From a virus, in IMG/VR virus record IMGVR_UViG_3300027793_000313, positions 1-21,783 of that record: a stretch of 21,783 nucleotides of DNA. One strand, given 5' to 3'. This document shows positions 4,969 to 11,305 of this stretch, one piece after another (positions within the stretch are counted from its first letter, which is position 1; each line of letters begins with the position of its first letter). The position numbers were made by a program, and so were the translations under genes. The notes under the pieces were generated by a model. The model was not told the origin of the DNA. It made no database searches and worked only from the letters and a program-made list of their open reading frames with translations.

Positions 4969-5431
4969 ATCAATCGCGCAGATCGGAGCGAGGCTCCGCA
5001 AGAACGACCGTCCAATCGGCGAAGAGGCATTGTATGCGGCTGTGAAGGCCAAGAGGTTCGAGGTGTTCCGCGCAGGGCGCTACTCGTACTCGACATACGA
5101 AGCCGTGCGCGAGTGGTACGACAACGAGTACGCGCCGCCGCATCCGGAGTTGATCCCGACGAATCCCGTCGCGGAGCCGTCCGCGCCGAAGCACGATGCG
5201 ATGATCGCCGCGCTGACCGACAACACCGAGGCAATCCGTGCGCTCACGCGGTCGGTCGCCCGGTTGAGCGGACGGCACTTCATGGATGCCGAGGCCGTCG
5301 CCAAGTTGCTGGAAACAGCCGACCGTCTGAACCGCGCTGGCGATCTGCTCGGCTGCGTCGAGTCCGCGACGATGCGGCTCGTCAACGTGATGAACGCGCT
5401 GCGCGTTCCGCAGGGAGAGAGCCAAGACTGA
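4952..5431 (+). CDS. Hypothetical protein with possible winged-helix N-terminus
   Basis: This 159-aa protein starts at ATG 4952 behind AGGAGA. Residues 10-52 (around LYAAVKAKRFEVFRAGRYSY and TYEAVREWYDNEY) look like the small winged-helix layout of excisionase/MerR-type DNA-binding proteins: a helix, a strand pair, then STYEAVREW as a closing helix. The rest (about 80-150) is helical (ALTDNTEAIRALTRSVARLS, AVAKLLETADRLNRAGDLLG) and could oligomerise. The start overlaps the CsrA-like gene by 17 bases and has the best CsrA-type site in the window. Family unknown. Confidence 0.65.
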   Translation: MTKPLESIAQIGARLRKNDRPIGEEALYAAVKAKRFEVFRAGRYSYSTYEAVREWYDNEYAPPHPELIPTNPVAEPSAPKHDAMIAALTDNTEAIRALTRSVARLSGRHFMDAEAVAKLLETADRLNRAGDLLGCVESATMRLVNVMNALRVPQGESQD

Positions 5432-5437
5432 ATCACC

Positions 5438-5505
5438 CGCTGGCGCGTTGCCAGCGAACTGGGGACCGCCTGTGCGCGTTACCGTGTCAGGGCGCGCACA
5501 GGCGG
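5438..5505 (+). promoter_or_regulatory. Two tandem perfect hairpins in a 100-base gap
   Basis: CGCTGGC/GCCAGCG (5438-5456, 7 bp, 5-base loop) is followed by CCGCCTGTGCGCG/CGCGCACAGGCGG (5466-5505, 13 bp, 14-base loop). There is no T run. They fill the gap between two early genes and end about 15 bases before the Shine-Dalgarno of the gene at 5532. RNA processing, partial termination or translational control are all possible. Confidence 0.55.
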
Positions 5506-5531
5506 AACCTAGCCACAAGAAAGGGAACGAC

Positions 5532-5762
5532 ATGGACGATCTGATATTGATCGAGGAGGCCGAGAGCAGGGCGCGGATCTTCGCGTGGATGCTTGCGGTC
5601 AGCGTGTGCATGAACGTGACGCTGTTCCTCGCGTGGATGCTCGATGACGCGGAGCGCGCCGAGTTTTGGCTTCGCGCGGGAATGGTGGCGTTTGGAGTAG
5701 CGTGCGTCGTGATTGCCGCCGCCGCGATTGTGCGAGTCTTGACGAAGGAGGCGAAGCGATGA
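5532..5762 (+). CDS. Small two-helix membrane protein, 76 aa
   Basis: Starts at ATG 5532 with AAGGGA about six bases upstream; a TTG at 5448 would extend it through two strong hairpins and gives no protein-like sequence, so it is rejected. Two hydrophobic segments are clear: residues about 16-37 (IFAWMLAVSVCMNVTLFLAW) and about 50-70 (GMVAFGVACVVIAAAAIV). The N-terminus is acidic and the C-terminus basic, suggesting a helical hairpin in the cytoplasmic membrane. Phages often carry such small membrane proteins early for host takeover or superinfection exclusion; this one has no recognised family. The stop overlaps the next start (ATGA). Confidence 0.7.
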   Translation: MDDLILIEEAESRARIFAWMLAVSVCMNVTLFLAWMLDDAERAEFWLRAGMVAFGVACVVIAAAAIVRVLTKEAKR

Positions 5763-6181
5763 ACGACAACCAACGAGGACTGATCGAGGATTCGATCCGG
5801 CAGATTGAGTCTCGCGCCGGGATCGTGTGGACCGCAGAGTTTCTTGAGGACTACGCAGCGGCGCTGCGGGCGCTGCTCGACGAGAACGCCGCGCTCAAGG
5901 CGAACGACCCGCTCGCGGAGATGTGGCGGGAACTTGAGGCGTACCAGCCGATGGCAGACGCGGACGGCTACGGTGAGGCGTGGGCCAAGATGTGCAGCGA
6001 GCGGACCGCGCCAGCAGCAGAACGCGCGCACGATGTGCTGCTTCCCATGTCATCGTCTTCTTCGTATGAGCCGTGGCTGGCTGCGCTGTCTGCCCGTTGG
6101 GCTATCGAGTGGGGGGAAACCTCGCGACAGAATGTACGGGAAGCAATCGCGGCGATCAGCCGTGCGAAGGAGGGGCGATGA
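5759..6181 (+). CDS. Hypothetical protein, 140 aa
   Basis: ATG 5759 lies in the previous stop, with GAAGGAGG upstream. The protein looks helical: an N-terminal IEDSIRQIESRAGIVW, a probable coiled coil AALRALLDENAALKANDPLA, then a helical C-terminal half ending EAIAAISRAKEGR. A serine run (SSSSS) sits near residue 103. No catalytic or metal motif is visible. It is coupled to both neighbours, so it is likely a real early gene of unknown role. Confidence 0.7.
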   Translation: MNDNQRGLIEDSIRQIESRAGIVWTAEFLEDYAAALRALLDENAALKANDPLAEMWRELEAYQPMADADGYGEAWAKMCSERTAPAAERAHDVLLPMSSSSSYEPWLAALSARWAIEWGETSRQNVREAIAAISRAKEGR

Positions 6182-6723
6182 AGTTCAACATCAACGACAC
6201 AGTCCGCGTTCGTCTGACAGACTATGGTCGCGCTGTCCTTCGGGATGATTGGCAGTCAACGACCAACATCTACTACGGAAGCCCAGAGCAGCGAGCAATT
6301 CGCGGCGAGTACAAGCCGCCGAAAGAGGATGCGCACGGATGGAGCGAGTGGCAACTCTGGGCGCTTATGGGGGCGTTCGGGGAGTATACATATCTTGGTG
6401 CTACAACCTGCTTTGAGACGGAGATTGAGATCGTCGGGGCTGAGGTTGCCAAGGCTGAGGCCGACCTCGCGCAGCGCACCGCCGAACTCGCCGCGCTCAA
6501 GGCTTGCGTGGATCGGAAGGATTCGCTCCTTGACGCAACCATTCGGAATCTCCGAACGGTTGAGGCCGAGCGCGACGAGGCGCGGAGAAAATGGTGCGAA
6601 CTTGCAAGCGCATTCGGTGCTTCCAACATCACGGCGGAAGGTCTTGCAAAAGAGCGCGGCTGGGACTGCTTCGCAACGCACGCGAACACGACCGATGTTC
6701 CCGTGCAGAATGGGGGTGAGTGA
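6178..6723 (+). CDS. Phage hypothetical protein with coiled-coil C-terminus
   Basis: Starts at ATG 6178 (overlap with the prior stop, GGAGGGG upstream), 181 aa. The first 80 residues resemble a small domain seen in many phage proteins of unknown function: VRVRLTDYGRAVL near the start, then KEDAHGWSEWQLWALMGAFG, then a closing FETEIEIVG. Residues about 85-145 form a charged coiled coil (AKAEADLAQRTAELAALKAC, VEAERDEARRKWCEL). It contains several cysteines without a clear metal site. The middle is less GC-rich than its neighbours. The domain resemblance is from memory and gives no biochemical role. Confidence 0.75.
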   Translation: MKFNINDTVRVRLTDYGRAVLRDDWQSTTNIYYGSPEQRAIRGEYKPPKEDAHGWSEWQLWALMGAFGEYTYLGATTCFETEIEIVGAEVAKAEADLAQRTAELAALKACVDRKDSLLDATIRNLRTVEAERDEARRKWCELASAFGASNITAEGLAKERGWDCFATHANTTDVPVQNGGE

Positions 6724-6950
6724 TGTTCTTGTGCGGACTCGACAACGACGATCAGCCAGTCGCCATTATGATCGCCAACTGCAAGGCAATCACGCTGCTC
6801 CGATACGACGATGGCGACGCGCTGCTGGTCGAGTTCAGCGACAGCGAGGCAAGCCGGTCTGTGCAAGCAATCGGAGCGACCGTGTGCGATGCGGCGATGC
6901 TCATCCCCGTGCTTGACCTTTTCTCGCAGAAAGCGAGCAAGAACCCATGA
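6723..6950 (+). CDS. Hypothetical protein, 75 aa
   Basis: Starts at ATG 6723, overlapping the upstream TGA by one base (TGATG); a GTG three bases earlier is an alternative start. The sequence is alternating hydrophobic and acidic (PVAIMIANCKAITLLRYDDG, DALLVEFSDSEASRSVQ), suggesting a small beta-sheet protein followed by a helix (DAAMLIPVLDLF). No known motif. The gene is coupled to the tiny membrane protein that follows. Confidence 0.6.
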   Translation: MFLCGLDNDDQPVAIMIANCKAITLLRYDDGDALLVEFSDSEASRSVQAIGATVCDAAMLIPVLDLFSQKASKNP

Positions 6951-7057
6951 TGCTCGCCGCACTCACCGCGTTCATTTCGTTCGTGGCGATGGGCATCGCA
7001 ATGCTCTGCTCCATGATCGACAGGCAAACCGACGAAAGGACCGACGATGCTGAGTGA
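6947..7057 (+). CDS. Tiny membrane protein, 36 aa
   Basis: A 36-residue ORF starting at ATG 6947 in the previous stop (ATGA). Residues 2-24 (MLAALTAFISFVAMGIAMLC) form one convincing transmembrane helix, followed by a charged DRQTDERTDDAE tail. The stop overlaps the next gene, whose ATG is at 7047. It is too short for family recognition. The clear helix and tight packing argue it is expressed; the ribosome site is weak, so it probably depends on coupling. Confidence 0.5.
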   Translation: MMLAALTAFISFVAMGIAMLCSMIDRQTDERTDDAE

Positions 7058-7667
7058 ATCACCACGCGAACGCCTCCTCCTCGACGCCGCAGCCGCAACG
7101 CGCGAACGCGGCCAGTCCTACGGCTCCCCGCGCGACCACTTCGCGCGGACTATCGGCGCGATCAACGCGCTCTTCGCGCACAAACTCCGCGAGCCGCTGA
7201 CGCCAGCCGACTGGGGAATCTTCATGGTCCTCGACAAGTGCGCGCGCGAGCAGCACCTACCCAAGCGGGACAACATGACGGACGTTGCCGGGTACGCCGG
7301 ATGCGTTGCGGAGATCCGTGACGAGACGGAGGCGTTCAATGCGTCGTGGGATCTTGGCAACAAGTCCAACGATCAATCTGACGCAGCGTACAAAGAGGAA
7401 CTTGAGGCCATGCGGACGAAGTGGATGCGCGCCGAGGCCCGTGCGGTGTTCGCGCCGGGGCTTCGGTGGACAACGCGACCGAACCCGATGCGGGAGAAGG
7501 ATTCGTTCATCCACGTGCTTGGCCATCCGTTTCGTCAGGAGAATGCACCGATGCACGGTTTCAGTCACCAAGACGCAGCGGACATCGTGGCGATCCTCAA
7601 CGACTGGGCCGCACAGCACAAGGCTTGGGATGAACAGATTGGATCAACGAATGGCCCGGAAGCCTGA
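7047..7667 (+). CDS. DUF6378-type domain protein
   Basis: A 206-aa protein starting at ATG 7047 behind AAAGGA. The N-terminal 100 residues carry the pattern of the phage DUF6378 family: RGQSYGSPRDHFARTIGAIN, LTPADWGIFMVLDKCAREQH, then KRDNMTDVAGYAGCVAEI. Similar helical domains are widespread in phages and often sit among nucleotide or DNA metabolism genes, but no activity is established. The C-terminal half (about 110-206) is a separate region with a tryptophan- and histidine-rich stretch (HVLGHPFRQENAPMHGFSH) that I do not recognise, so this may be a fusion. Confidence 0.7.
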   Translation: MLSESPRERLLLDAAAATRERGQSYGSPRDHFARTIGAINALFAHKLREPLTPADWGIFMVLDKCAREQHLPKRDNMTDVAGYAGCVAEIRDETEAFNASWDLGNKSNDQSDAAYKEELEAMRTKWMRAEARAVFAPGLRWTTRPNPMREKDSFIHVLGHPFRQENAPMHGFSHQDAADIVAILNDWAAQHKAWDEQIGSTNGPEA

Positions 7668-7821
7668 CCCACCCAAGCCGCGCACATTCGTCCGCGTCTG
7701 CAAGGTCTGCGGCGATCCGTTCGACTCGACGCGCGATGACCGCGACACCTGCTACGACTGCCGACCGTTCAAGCGGTCGCCAAACCAACTCAAACAAGAC
7801 AAGGAGGACACAGACGCATGA
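7651..7821 (+). CDS. Small zinc-ribbon-like protein, 56 aa
   Basis: A 56-residue basic protein with two CxxC knuckles, CKVCG (about residues 17-21) and CYDC (about 34-37), about 13 residues apart, which is the layout of a treble-clef or zinc-ribbon metal site. Lysines and arginines flank the site, suiting nucleic-acid binding. ATG 7651 is chosen; an in-frame ATG at 7630 would add seven residues and has no better ribosome site. It overlaps the preceding gene by 17 bases and the next by 4. Function is inferred from the motif only. Confidence 0.6.
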   Translation: MARKPDPPKPRTFVRVCKVCGDPFDSTRDDRDTCYDCRPFKRSPNQLKQDKEDTDA

Positions 7822-8066
7822 ACCCCGTGGATGACGAGATGGCGACGGAGGCTCGGCTGTTCGCCGAGGAACTGGAAATGATGAACTTCACCGCACCGGA
7901 CGAGGAGACTGTCCGCGTGCCGCTCGGCACGCTGCGCCGCGCGGCCAATCTGCTCAAGACCGTGCTGGACGCGGCCATCGAGCAATCCGAGAACGCCCGC
8001 GCCGCGCACAACGCGGTCACGGTAGCCGACCGTATGCTGCGCGAGAAGGACGGTGCGACCCAATGA
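7818..8066 (+). CDS. Hypothetical helical protein, 82 aa
   Basis: ATG 7818 overlaps the previous stop, with a strong AAGGAGG upstream. The protein is acidic and helical (ATEARLFAEELEMM, LRRAANLLKTVLDAAIEQSE, ARAAHNAVTVADRMLREKDG), probably a small coiled coil. No family recognised. Its stop overlaps the next start at 8063. Confidence 0.65.
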   Translation: MNPVDDEMATEARLFAEELEMMNFTAPDEETVRVPLGTLRRAANLLKTVLDAAIEQSENARAAHNAVTVADRMLREKDGATQ

Positions 8067-8230
8067 TGTCCCTCATCATTCGCCGCACTTGCTACGGCAT
8101 CACCGCGCTCGGACTGCTGCTTGCGGCGGTCGGGCTGGCGACCGACCCCGGCCTTGCCGTCGCGGGGTTCTACGTCGCGATGCTGTTCGGATTCTTCTCG
8201 GCGCTGCTACAGGTCCGACGCCTGTTCTGA
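8063..8230 (+). CDS. Small two-helix membrane protein, 55 aa
   Basis: A 55-residue ORF starting at ATG 8063 in the preceding stop (ATGA). It has two hydrophobic stretches, residues about 11-26 (YGITALGLLLAAVGLA) and about 31-49 (LAVAGFYVAMLFGFFSALL), joined by TDPG, with basic ends (IIRRTC and QVRRLF). That predicts a helical hairpin with both ends in the cytoplasm. It is the last gene before the terminator at 8249-8287. No family recognised. Confidence 0.6.
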   Translation: MMSLIIRRTCYGITALGLLLAAVGLATDPGLAVAGFYVAMLFGFFSALLQVRRLF

Positions 8231-8248
8231 CCCATTGTCCCTTTCTTG

Positions 8249-8287
8249 GCGGCGGCGGTCCTTGCGGGCCGTCGCCGCTTTCTCTTT
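8249..8287 (+). terminator. Rho-independent terminator
   Basis: A 13-bp stem with two G-U wobbles, GCGGCGGCGGTCC (8249-8261) with GGGCCGTCGCCGC (8266-8278), has loop TTGC and is followed by TTTCTCTTT (8279-8287). It lies 18 bases after the last early gene and just before RusA. This is the clearest terminator in the window. Confidence 0.75.
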
Positions 8288-8298
8288 GTGCCGATGAA

Positions 8299-8688
8299 GT
8301 GACCGTGCAGAGGGTACGGATCACGCTTCCAATCCCCGACCGCGTCCTGTCTCCCAACGCCCGTGTGCATTGGGCGACCAAGAGCCGCGCTGTCAAGGCG
8401 GCGCGTCAACTGGCGTACATCGAGACGCGCAAGGCCATAGCGTCGTGCAAGTCGTTCGACCCGTGGGATGACGCGCTCTGCGTGTCGCGGTTCTACTTCG
8501 CGACCAAGCGAACGCGCGACAAGGACAACGCTCAGGCTTCGCTCAAGGCCGCGTTCGACGGCGTTGCGGACGCTGGCATCGTCACGAATGACTCGGCGTT
8601 CACGCATCGGATCGAGATCGCGGAGCCGGACAAGGCGAACCCGAGGGTAGAGATCACGATCTCACAGTGGAGGCAGCATGAAGATTGA
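8299..8688 (+). CDS. rusA: RusA-family Holliday junction resolvase
   Basis: A 129-aa protein of the RusA type, a dimeric endonuclease that cuts four-way DNA junctions during phage recombination and packaging. The N-terminal LPIPDRVLSPNARVHWATKS and the diagnostic block TKRTRDKDNAQASLKAAFDG, followed by VADAGIVTNDSAF, carry the family's DxDN...K...D...ND pattern, with the acidic residues that bind metal. GTG 8299 is used; GTG 8305 is an equal alternative because the ribosome site is weak. A start at 8053 would overlap the previous gene out of frame and is rejected. It follows a terminator with no evident promoter and overlaps the next gene by 11 bases. Confidence 0.85.
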   Translation: MTVQRVRITLPIPDRVLSPNARVHWATKSRAVKAARQLAYIETRKAIASCKSFDPWDDALCVSRFYFATKRTRDKDNAQASLKAAFDGVADAGIVTNDSAFTHRIEIAEPDKANPRVEITISQWRQHED

Positions 8689-9565
8689 GAGTTCGCGACC
8701 GTCGCCTACGGTCATCGTCGCCAACGTCATGCTCGACAAGGTCGGGGATTCGGCCACGTTCCTGCTGCGGTCTGACGCGCACCACGACGCCGTCGCCGCC
8801 GATCAGCAGTTGGAGATGCGGCATCTCAACGAGGCGGTCGAGAGGGACGCGGTCATCTGCGACATCGGCGACCTGTTCGACTGTATGCAGGGGCGCTACG
8901 ACAAGCGGTCAGACCGATCCGCGCTCCGTCCGGAGTACCAGCATGGTCCGTACCTCAATCGGCTGATGGACGTGGCTACGGAGCGGTATAGGCCGTTTGC
9001 AGACCGCTGGCTTCTCATGTCGCGCGGAAACCATGAGACGAGCGTTGCGAAGCACAATGACTTCGACCTGACGGAGCAACTCTACGCGCGCCTATCGACC
9101 CACTCCAAGATCCTGCAACTGGGGTCGTATTCGGGGTACGTCTGCATCCGTCTCAGCCTCCCGCAGAAGTGGTTGGGGACCATCAGGATTGCGTACCATC
9201 ACGGCTTCGGCGGTTCCGCGCCAGTGACGCGCGGCGTGATCCAGTCCAACCGAATGGCCATCGCGTACCCCGACGCGGACATCGTGTGGTCAGGCCACAC
9301 GCATACCGAATACTACGTCACGCTCGCGCGGCAGCGGCTGCTGCACAACTGGACCGTCGAGCGCGACGAACAGACCCACATCAAGAGTCCCGGCTACAAA
9401 GAGGACACGCTGAAGGGAGAGGGCTGGGCCGTCGAGAAGGGCTTCATGCCGGGTAGCCTTGGCGCGTGGTGGCTGCGTCTGTGGTGCGAATCCACGGCGG
9501 TCACCGTGAACAAGATCAAGCAGCGCAAGTACCGGGTGCGCTACGCGCTGGAGGCCGCTAAGTGA
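8678..9565 (+). CDS. Calcineurin-like metallophosphoesterase
   Basis: A 295-aa protein with the full set of calcineurin-like phosphoesterase motifs in order: SDAHHD (D33, H35), GDLFD (64-68), GNHE (117-120), YHHG (H174/H175) and GHTH (206-209). These residues ligate two metals and cut phosphodiester or phosphomonoester bonds. The family includes the DNA nucleases Mre11/SbcD. The overlap with RusA (11 bases, GGAGG upstream of ATG 8678) suggests a DNA-processing role, but nucleotide or RNA-end phosphatase activity is also possible. No separate capping domain is evident; the C-terminal 70 residues are basic and tryptophan-rich. Confidence 0.85.
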   Translation: MKIESSRPSPTVIVANVMLDKVGDSATFLLRSDAHHDAVAADQQLEMRHLNEAVERDAVICDIGDLFDCMQGRYDKRSDRSALRPEYQHGPYLNRLMDVATERYRPFADRWLLMSRGNHETSVAKHNDFDLTEQLYARLSTHSKILQLGSYSGYVCIRLSLPQKWLGTIRIAYHHGFGGSAPVTRGVIQSNRMAIAYPDADIVWSGHTHTEYYVTLARQRLLHNWTVERDEQTHIKSPGYKEDTLKGEGWAVEKGFMPGSLGAWWLRLWCESTAVTVNKIKQRKYRVRYALEAAK

Positions 9566-9846
9566 GCGAGGACGCGCCAAAGCCGAAGCAGGATCGAAGG
9601 CCGTCCGTGCCTGACCCGGCCACGGTCGAGGCCGCGATGGTCGCGCAGTCGGCCCGCGAGGTAGTTGAGGTCATCGGGGCCGACGCGGTCCTGATCGTGT
9701 GGACCAAGCAGCGGCGGCGCAAGACATCGATCTCGATGACCTCGCTCGGAAACGCGCTGACCGTCAAGGGTCTGATGGCGTGGATCGCGGAGAAGGTCGA
9801 GGAAGAGACGGACGGAGATGACGAGGACGAGGACGATGACGAATGA
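9562..9846 (+). CDS. Hypothetical protein with acidic tail, 94 aa
   Basis: GTG 9562 overlaps the phosphoesterase stop (GTGA). The central part (about 20-75) looks like a small alpha/beta domain (VVEVIGADAVLIVWTKQRRR, TSISMTSLGNALTVKGLMAW), and the last 16 residues are almost all Asp and Glu. Acidic tails often mimic DNA or recruit basic partners. No named family. The start codon is weak but coupling to the gene before is tight. Confidence 0.65.
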   Translation: MSEDAPKPKQDRRPSVPDPATVEAAMVAQSAREVVEVIGADAVLIVWTKQRRRKTSISMTSLGNALTVKGLMAWIAEKVEEETDGDDEDEDDDE

Positions 9847-10169
9847 ACGGGCGCGACTTGGCGTCGGCGCTTGCCGATGATCCATCCATGCCCGAAGAGA
9901 AGCCGCCAAGGATCAGCCTCACCACCATCCTGATCGTTGGTCAGATCGCGGTGATGGTCTGCGGTTTCGGCGGCATGGTCTACGCTTTGGGCGGGAAGGC
10001 CGAACAGATCTCGATGTCGCAGCGCGACATCGGCAAACTCGCGGAGGCCGCTTCGGATCTCGCGAGGACTCAGGCATCGTCCGCTGTGGTCGATGCCGTT
10101 CACAACAAGACAATCGAGGACATCCAGCGAAGGCTGGACGCCATCGAGCGTCGAACGGAGGCAAGATGA
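9843..10169 (+). CDS. Membrane-anchored coiled-coil protein, 108 aa
   Basis: ATG 9843 overlaps the previous stop. About residues 24-50 (ISLTTILIVGQIAVMVCGFG and on to MVYALGG) form a single transmembrane helix, followed by a predicted coiled coil (about 52-108: DIGKLAEAASDLARTQAS, then IEDIQRRLDAIERR). This topology is seen in inner-membrane spanins and in other phage membrane proteins. Neighbouring holin-like and lipoprotein genes make a lysis role plausible but not proven. No endolysin is visible in this window. Confidence 0.65.
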   Translation: MNGRDLASALADDPSMPEEKPPRISLTTILIVGQIAVMVCGFGGMVYALGGKAEQISMSQRDIGKLAEAASDLARTQASSAVVDAVHNKTIEDIQRRLDAIERRTEAR

Positions 10170-10363
10170 AGTCTTGGAAGACAACCGTCGCTGGCATCGC
10201 CGCAATCCTGACTGCTGGTGGAGCCGCGCTCACCGCCATCTCTGACGGCAACCCCGCCACCGAGCCGGACTACGCCGCGCTGATCGCCGCTTGCATCGCC
10301 GGACTCGGCCTTCTGTTTGCCCGCGACAACAGCGTGACGAGCGAAGACGCCGGGGCCAAGTGA
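10166..10363 (+). CDS. Holin-like small membrane protein, 65 aa
   Basis: A 65-aa protein starting at ATG 10166 (ATGA overlap, GGAGG upstream). Two hydrophobic segments, about 8-25 (AGIAAILTAGGAALTAIS) and about 37-52 (YAALIAACIAGLGLLFA), are joined by a polar DGNPATEPD turn, and the C-terminus reads ARDNSVTSEDAGAK. I associate this overall pattern with small phage proteins sometimes labelled holins. A holin would form the membrane holes that time lysis. Size, topology and the nearby spanin-like genes support this, but the identification is not certain. Confidence 0.6.
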   Translation: MKSWKTTVAGIAAILTAGGAALTAISDGNPATEPDYAALIAACIAGLGLLFARDNSVTSEDAGAK

Positions 10364-10620
10364 TGTCGAGCAACGCATCGCACGGCTGGCTGAAGGCGTC
10401 GGAGGCGTACCAATCGCACCGGGACGCGATCACGGGAACGTCTGCCACGCTGCTTGAGATGGCCAACCTCCCGGTTCATTCCGTGTGGATAGACGTGAAG
10501 GTGCTGATGCAGCGCGCGGCAGAGGAACTGGCGCACGCGAACGCAGACGTTGCGTTGCTGCGCGAAGAGAACGCCAATCTGAGAGAGCGAATCAAGGCGC
10601 TGGAGGCGCACGAAGGATGA
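10363..10620 (+). CDS. Coiled-coil hypothetical protein, 85 aa
   Basis: ATG 10363 overlaps the previous stop by one base (TGATG). The protein has a small N-terminal region rich in Ser and His, then about residues 45-82 form a leucine-heptad coiled coil (AAEELAHANADVALLREENA, NLRERIKALEAHEG). No membrane segment. A structural or scaffold role would fit, but no family is recognised. The last codons contain the ribosome site of the next gene (AAGGA, 10613-10617). Confidence 0.6.
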   Translation: MSSNASHGWLKASEAYQSHRDAITGTSATLLEMANLPVHSVWIDVKVLMQRAAEELAHANADVALLREENANLRERIKALEAHEG

Positions 10621-10624
10621 GCGC

Positions 10625-10825
10625 ATGGCCTACCGGATACTGGCGCAGATCGTCGCGGCAATCGTCGAGTGGCTTGCTTCCCGCATCGAGCGAGGAAGCG
10701 TGGCTGTGGATTCAGACCGCGATGTGGGTAGGCTTCGCGCTGCTGGCGGTCGTATTCGCAAGTGGGTGCAGCAGAGCAGTATTGGTCCCCGAGTCGAGTC
10801 CGATCCGGATCGGCCCCGCGACTGA
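10625..10825 (+). CDS. Small basic protein overlapping a lipoprotein gene, 66 aa
   Basis: ATG 10625 has an ideal Shine-Dalgarno, AAGGA (10613-10617) with 7-base spacing. The N-terminus (AYRILAQIVAAIVEWLASRI) is an amphipathic or membrane-associated helix. The rest is basic and ends in a proline- and Asp-rich tail, with GRLRAAGGRIRKWVQQ resembling short phage proteins I have seen (from memory). The downstream lipoprotein reading frame overlaps its 3' half out of frame, an arrangement reminiscent of Rz/Rz1 spanin pairs. An alternative single gene in the other frame from 10617 covers the same bases, so one of the two annotations may be spurious. Confidence 0.5.
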   Translation: MAYRILAQIVAAIVEWLASRIERGSVAVDSDRDVGRLRAAGGRIRKWVQQSSIGPRVESDPDRPRD

Positions 10826-10943
10826 AGCACAGGTCTACACGTTGCAGTCCGGCGAGTGGCGTCTCTCTCCGAACCGCGTGACCATTCCCGAAGGCTGGTA
10901 CTGCGTACCGCCTTCGTTCGTGGAAGAGGATGAACCCAAATGA
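10722..10943 (+). CDS. Probable lipoprotein, 73 aa (outer-membrane spanin-like)
   Basis: This frame reads as a lipoprotein from ATG 10722: a hydrophobic signal GFALLAVVFASGC with a lipobox-like ASGC, then a short mature domain (VLVPESSPIRIGPATEAQVY, then RVTIPEGWYCVPPS). Similar short phage lipoproteins with a closing PEGWYC segment exist, from memory. The same frame is open back to ATG 10617, which would give 108 aa and add a basic N-terminus (WRRSSRQSSSGLL) that looks like a shadow of the overlapping gene. I prefer 10722, although its ribosome site is weak and its signal lacks an N-terminal Lys/Arg. It overlaps the preceding gene by 104 bases, out of frame. Confidence 0.5.
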   Translation: MWVGFALLAVVFASGCSRAVLVPESSPIRIGPATEAQVYTLQSGEWRLSPNRVTIPEGWYCVPPSFVEEDEPK

Positions 10944-11305
10944 GTTGCGACGGCGTCTCCAACGAGTTTCATCTTCCGATCAAGCGCGGGGCGACCACGA
11001 CGCTCACGGTGACGTATCCCGCCGTCCTCACCGGGTACTCAGCGCGGATGATCGGTCGCGCGACCTACGATGACACCTCGACGCGGTTCTCGCTTGCGAG
11101 TCCAACGACGATCTCGGTGACGGTCGGAGGCAGCGCGACTACCGCCGTGGCCACGATCTCGTCTACCGTCAGCGGTGGGCTGACGATGGGCGAGACGGGC
11201 GTCTTTGACTTCGAGTTCTTCGATGGCTCGATTCCGGCTGACGTGAAGCCGTGTCTTCGGAAGGGAACGTTCGAGGTCATCCCGAACAGCAACGCCGCGC
11301 CATGA
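10940..11305 (+). CDS. Beta-rich virion or baseplate-associated protein, 121 aa
   Basis: ATG 10940 overlaps the lipoprotein stop (ATGA). The protein alternates Thr/Ser/Val strands with a short helical insert, as in small beta-sandwich domains of phage baseplate and tail-fibre accessory proteins. A segment near residues 14-30 (IKRGATTTLTVTYPAVLTGY) and another near 95-115 (FDFEFFDGSIPADVKP, CLRKGTFEVIPN) look like outer strands. It leads the tail-fibre cassette, so a structural or attachment role is likely. The exact family is unproven. Confidence 0.6.
   Translation: MSCDGVSNEFHLPIKRGATTTLTVTYPAVLTGYSARMIGRATYDDTSTRFSLASPTTISVTVGGSATTAVATISSTVSGGLTMGETGVFDFEFFDGSIPADVKPCLRKGTFEVIPNSNAAP

Noticed and set aside
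5448-5531. TTG start extending the membrane protein upstream
   Set aside because: The extension runs through two perfect hairpins and has no protein-like composition; ATG 5532 has a ribosome site and the right topology.
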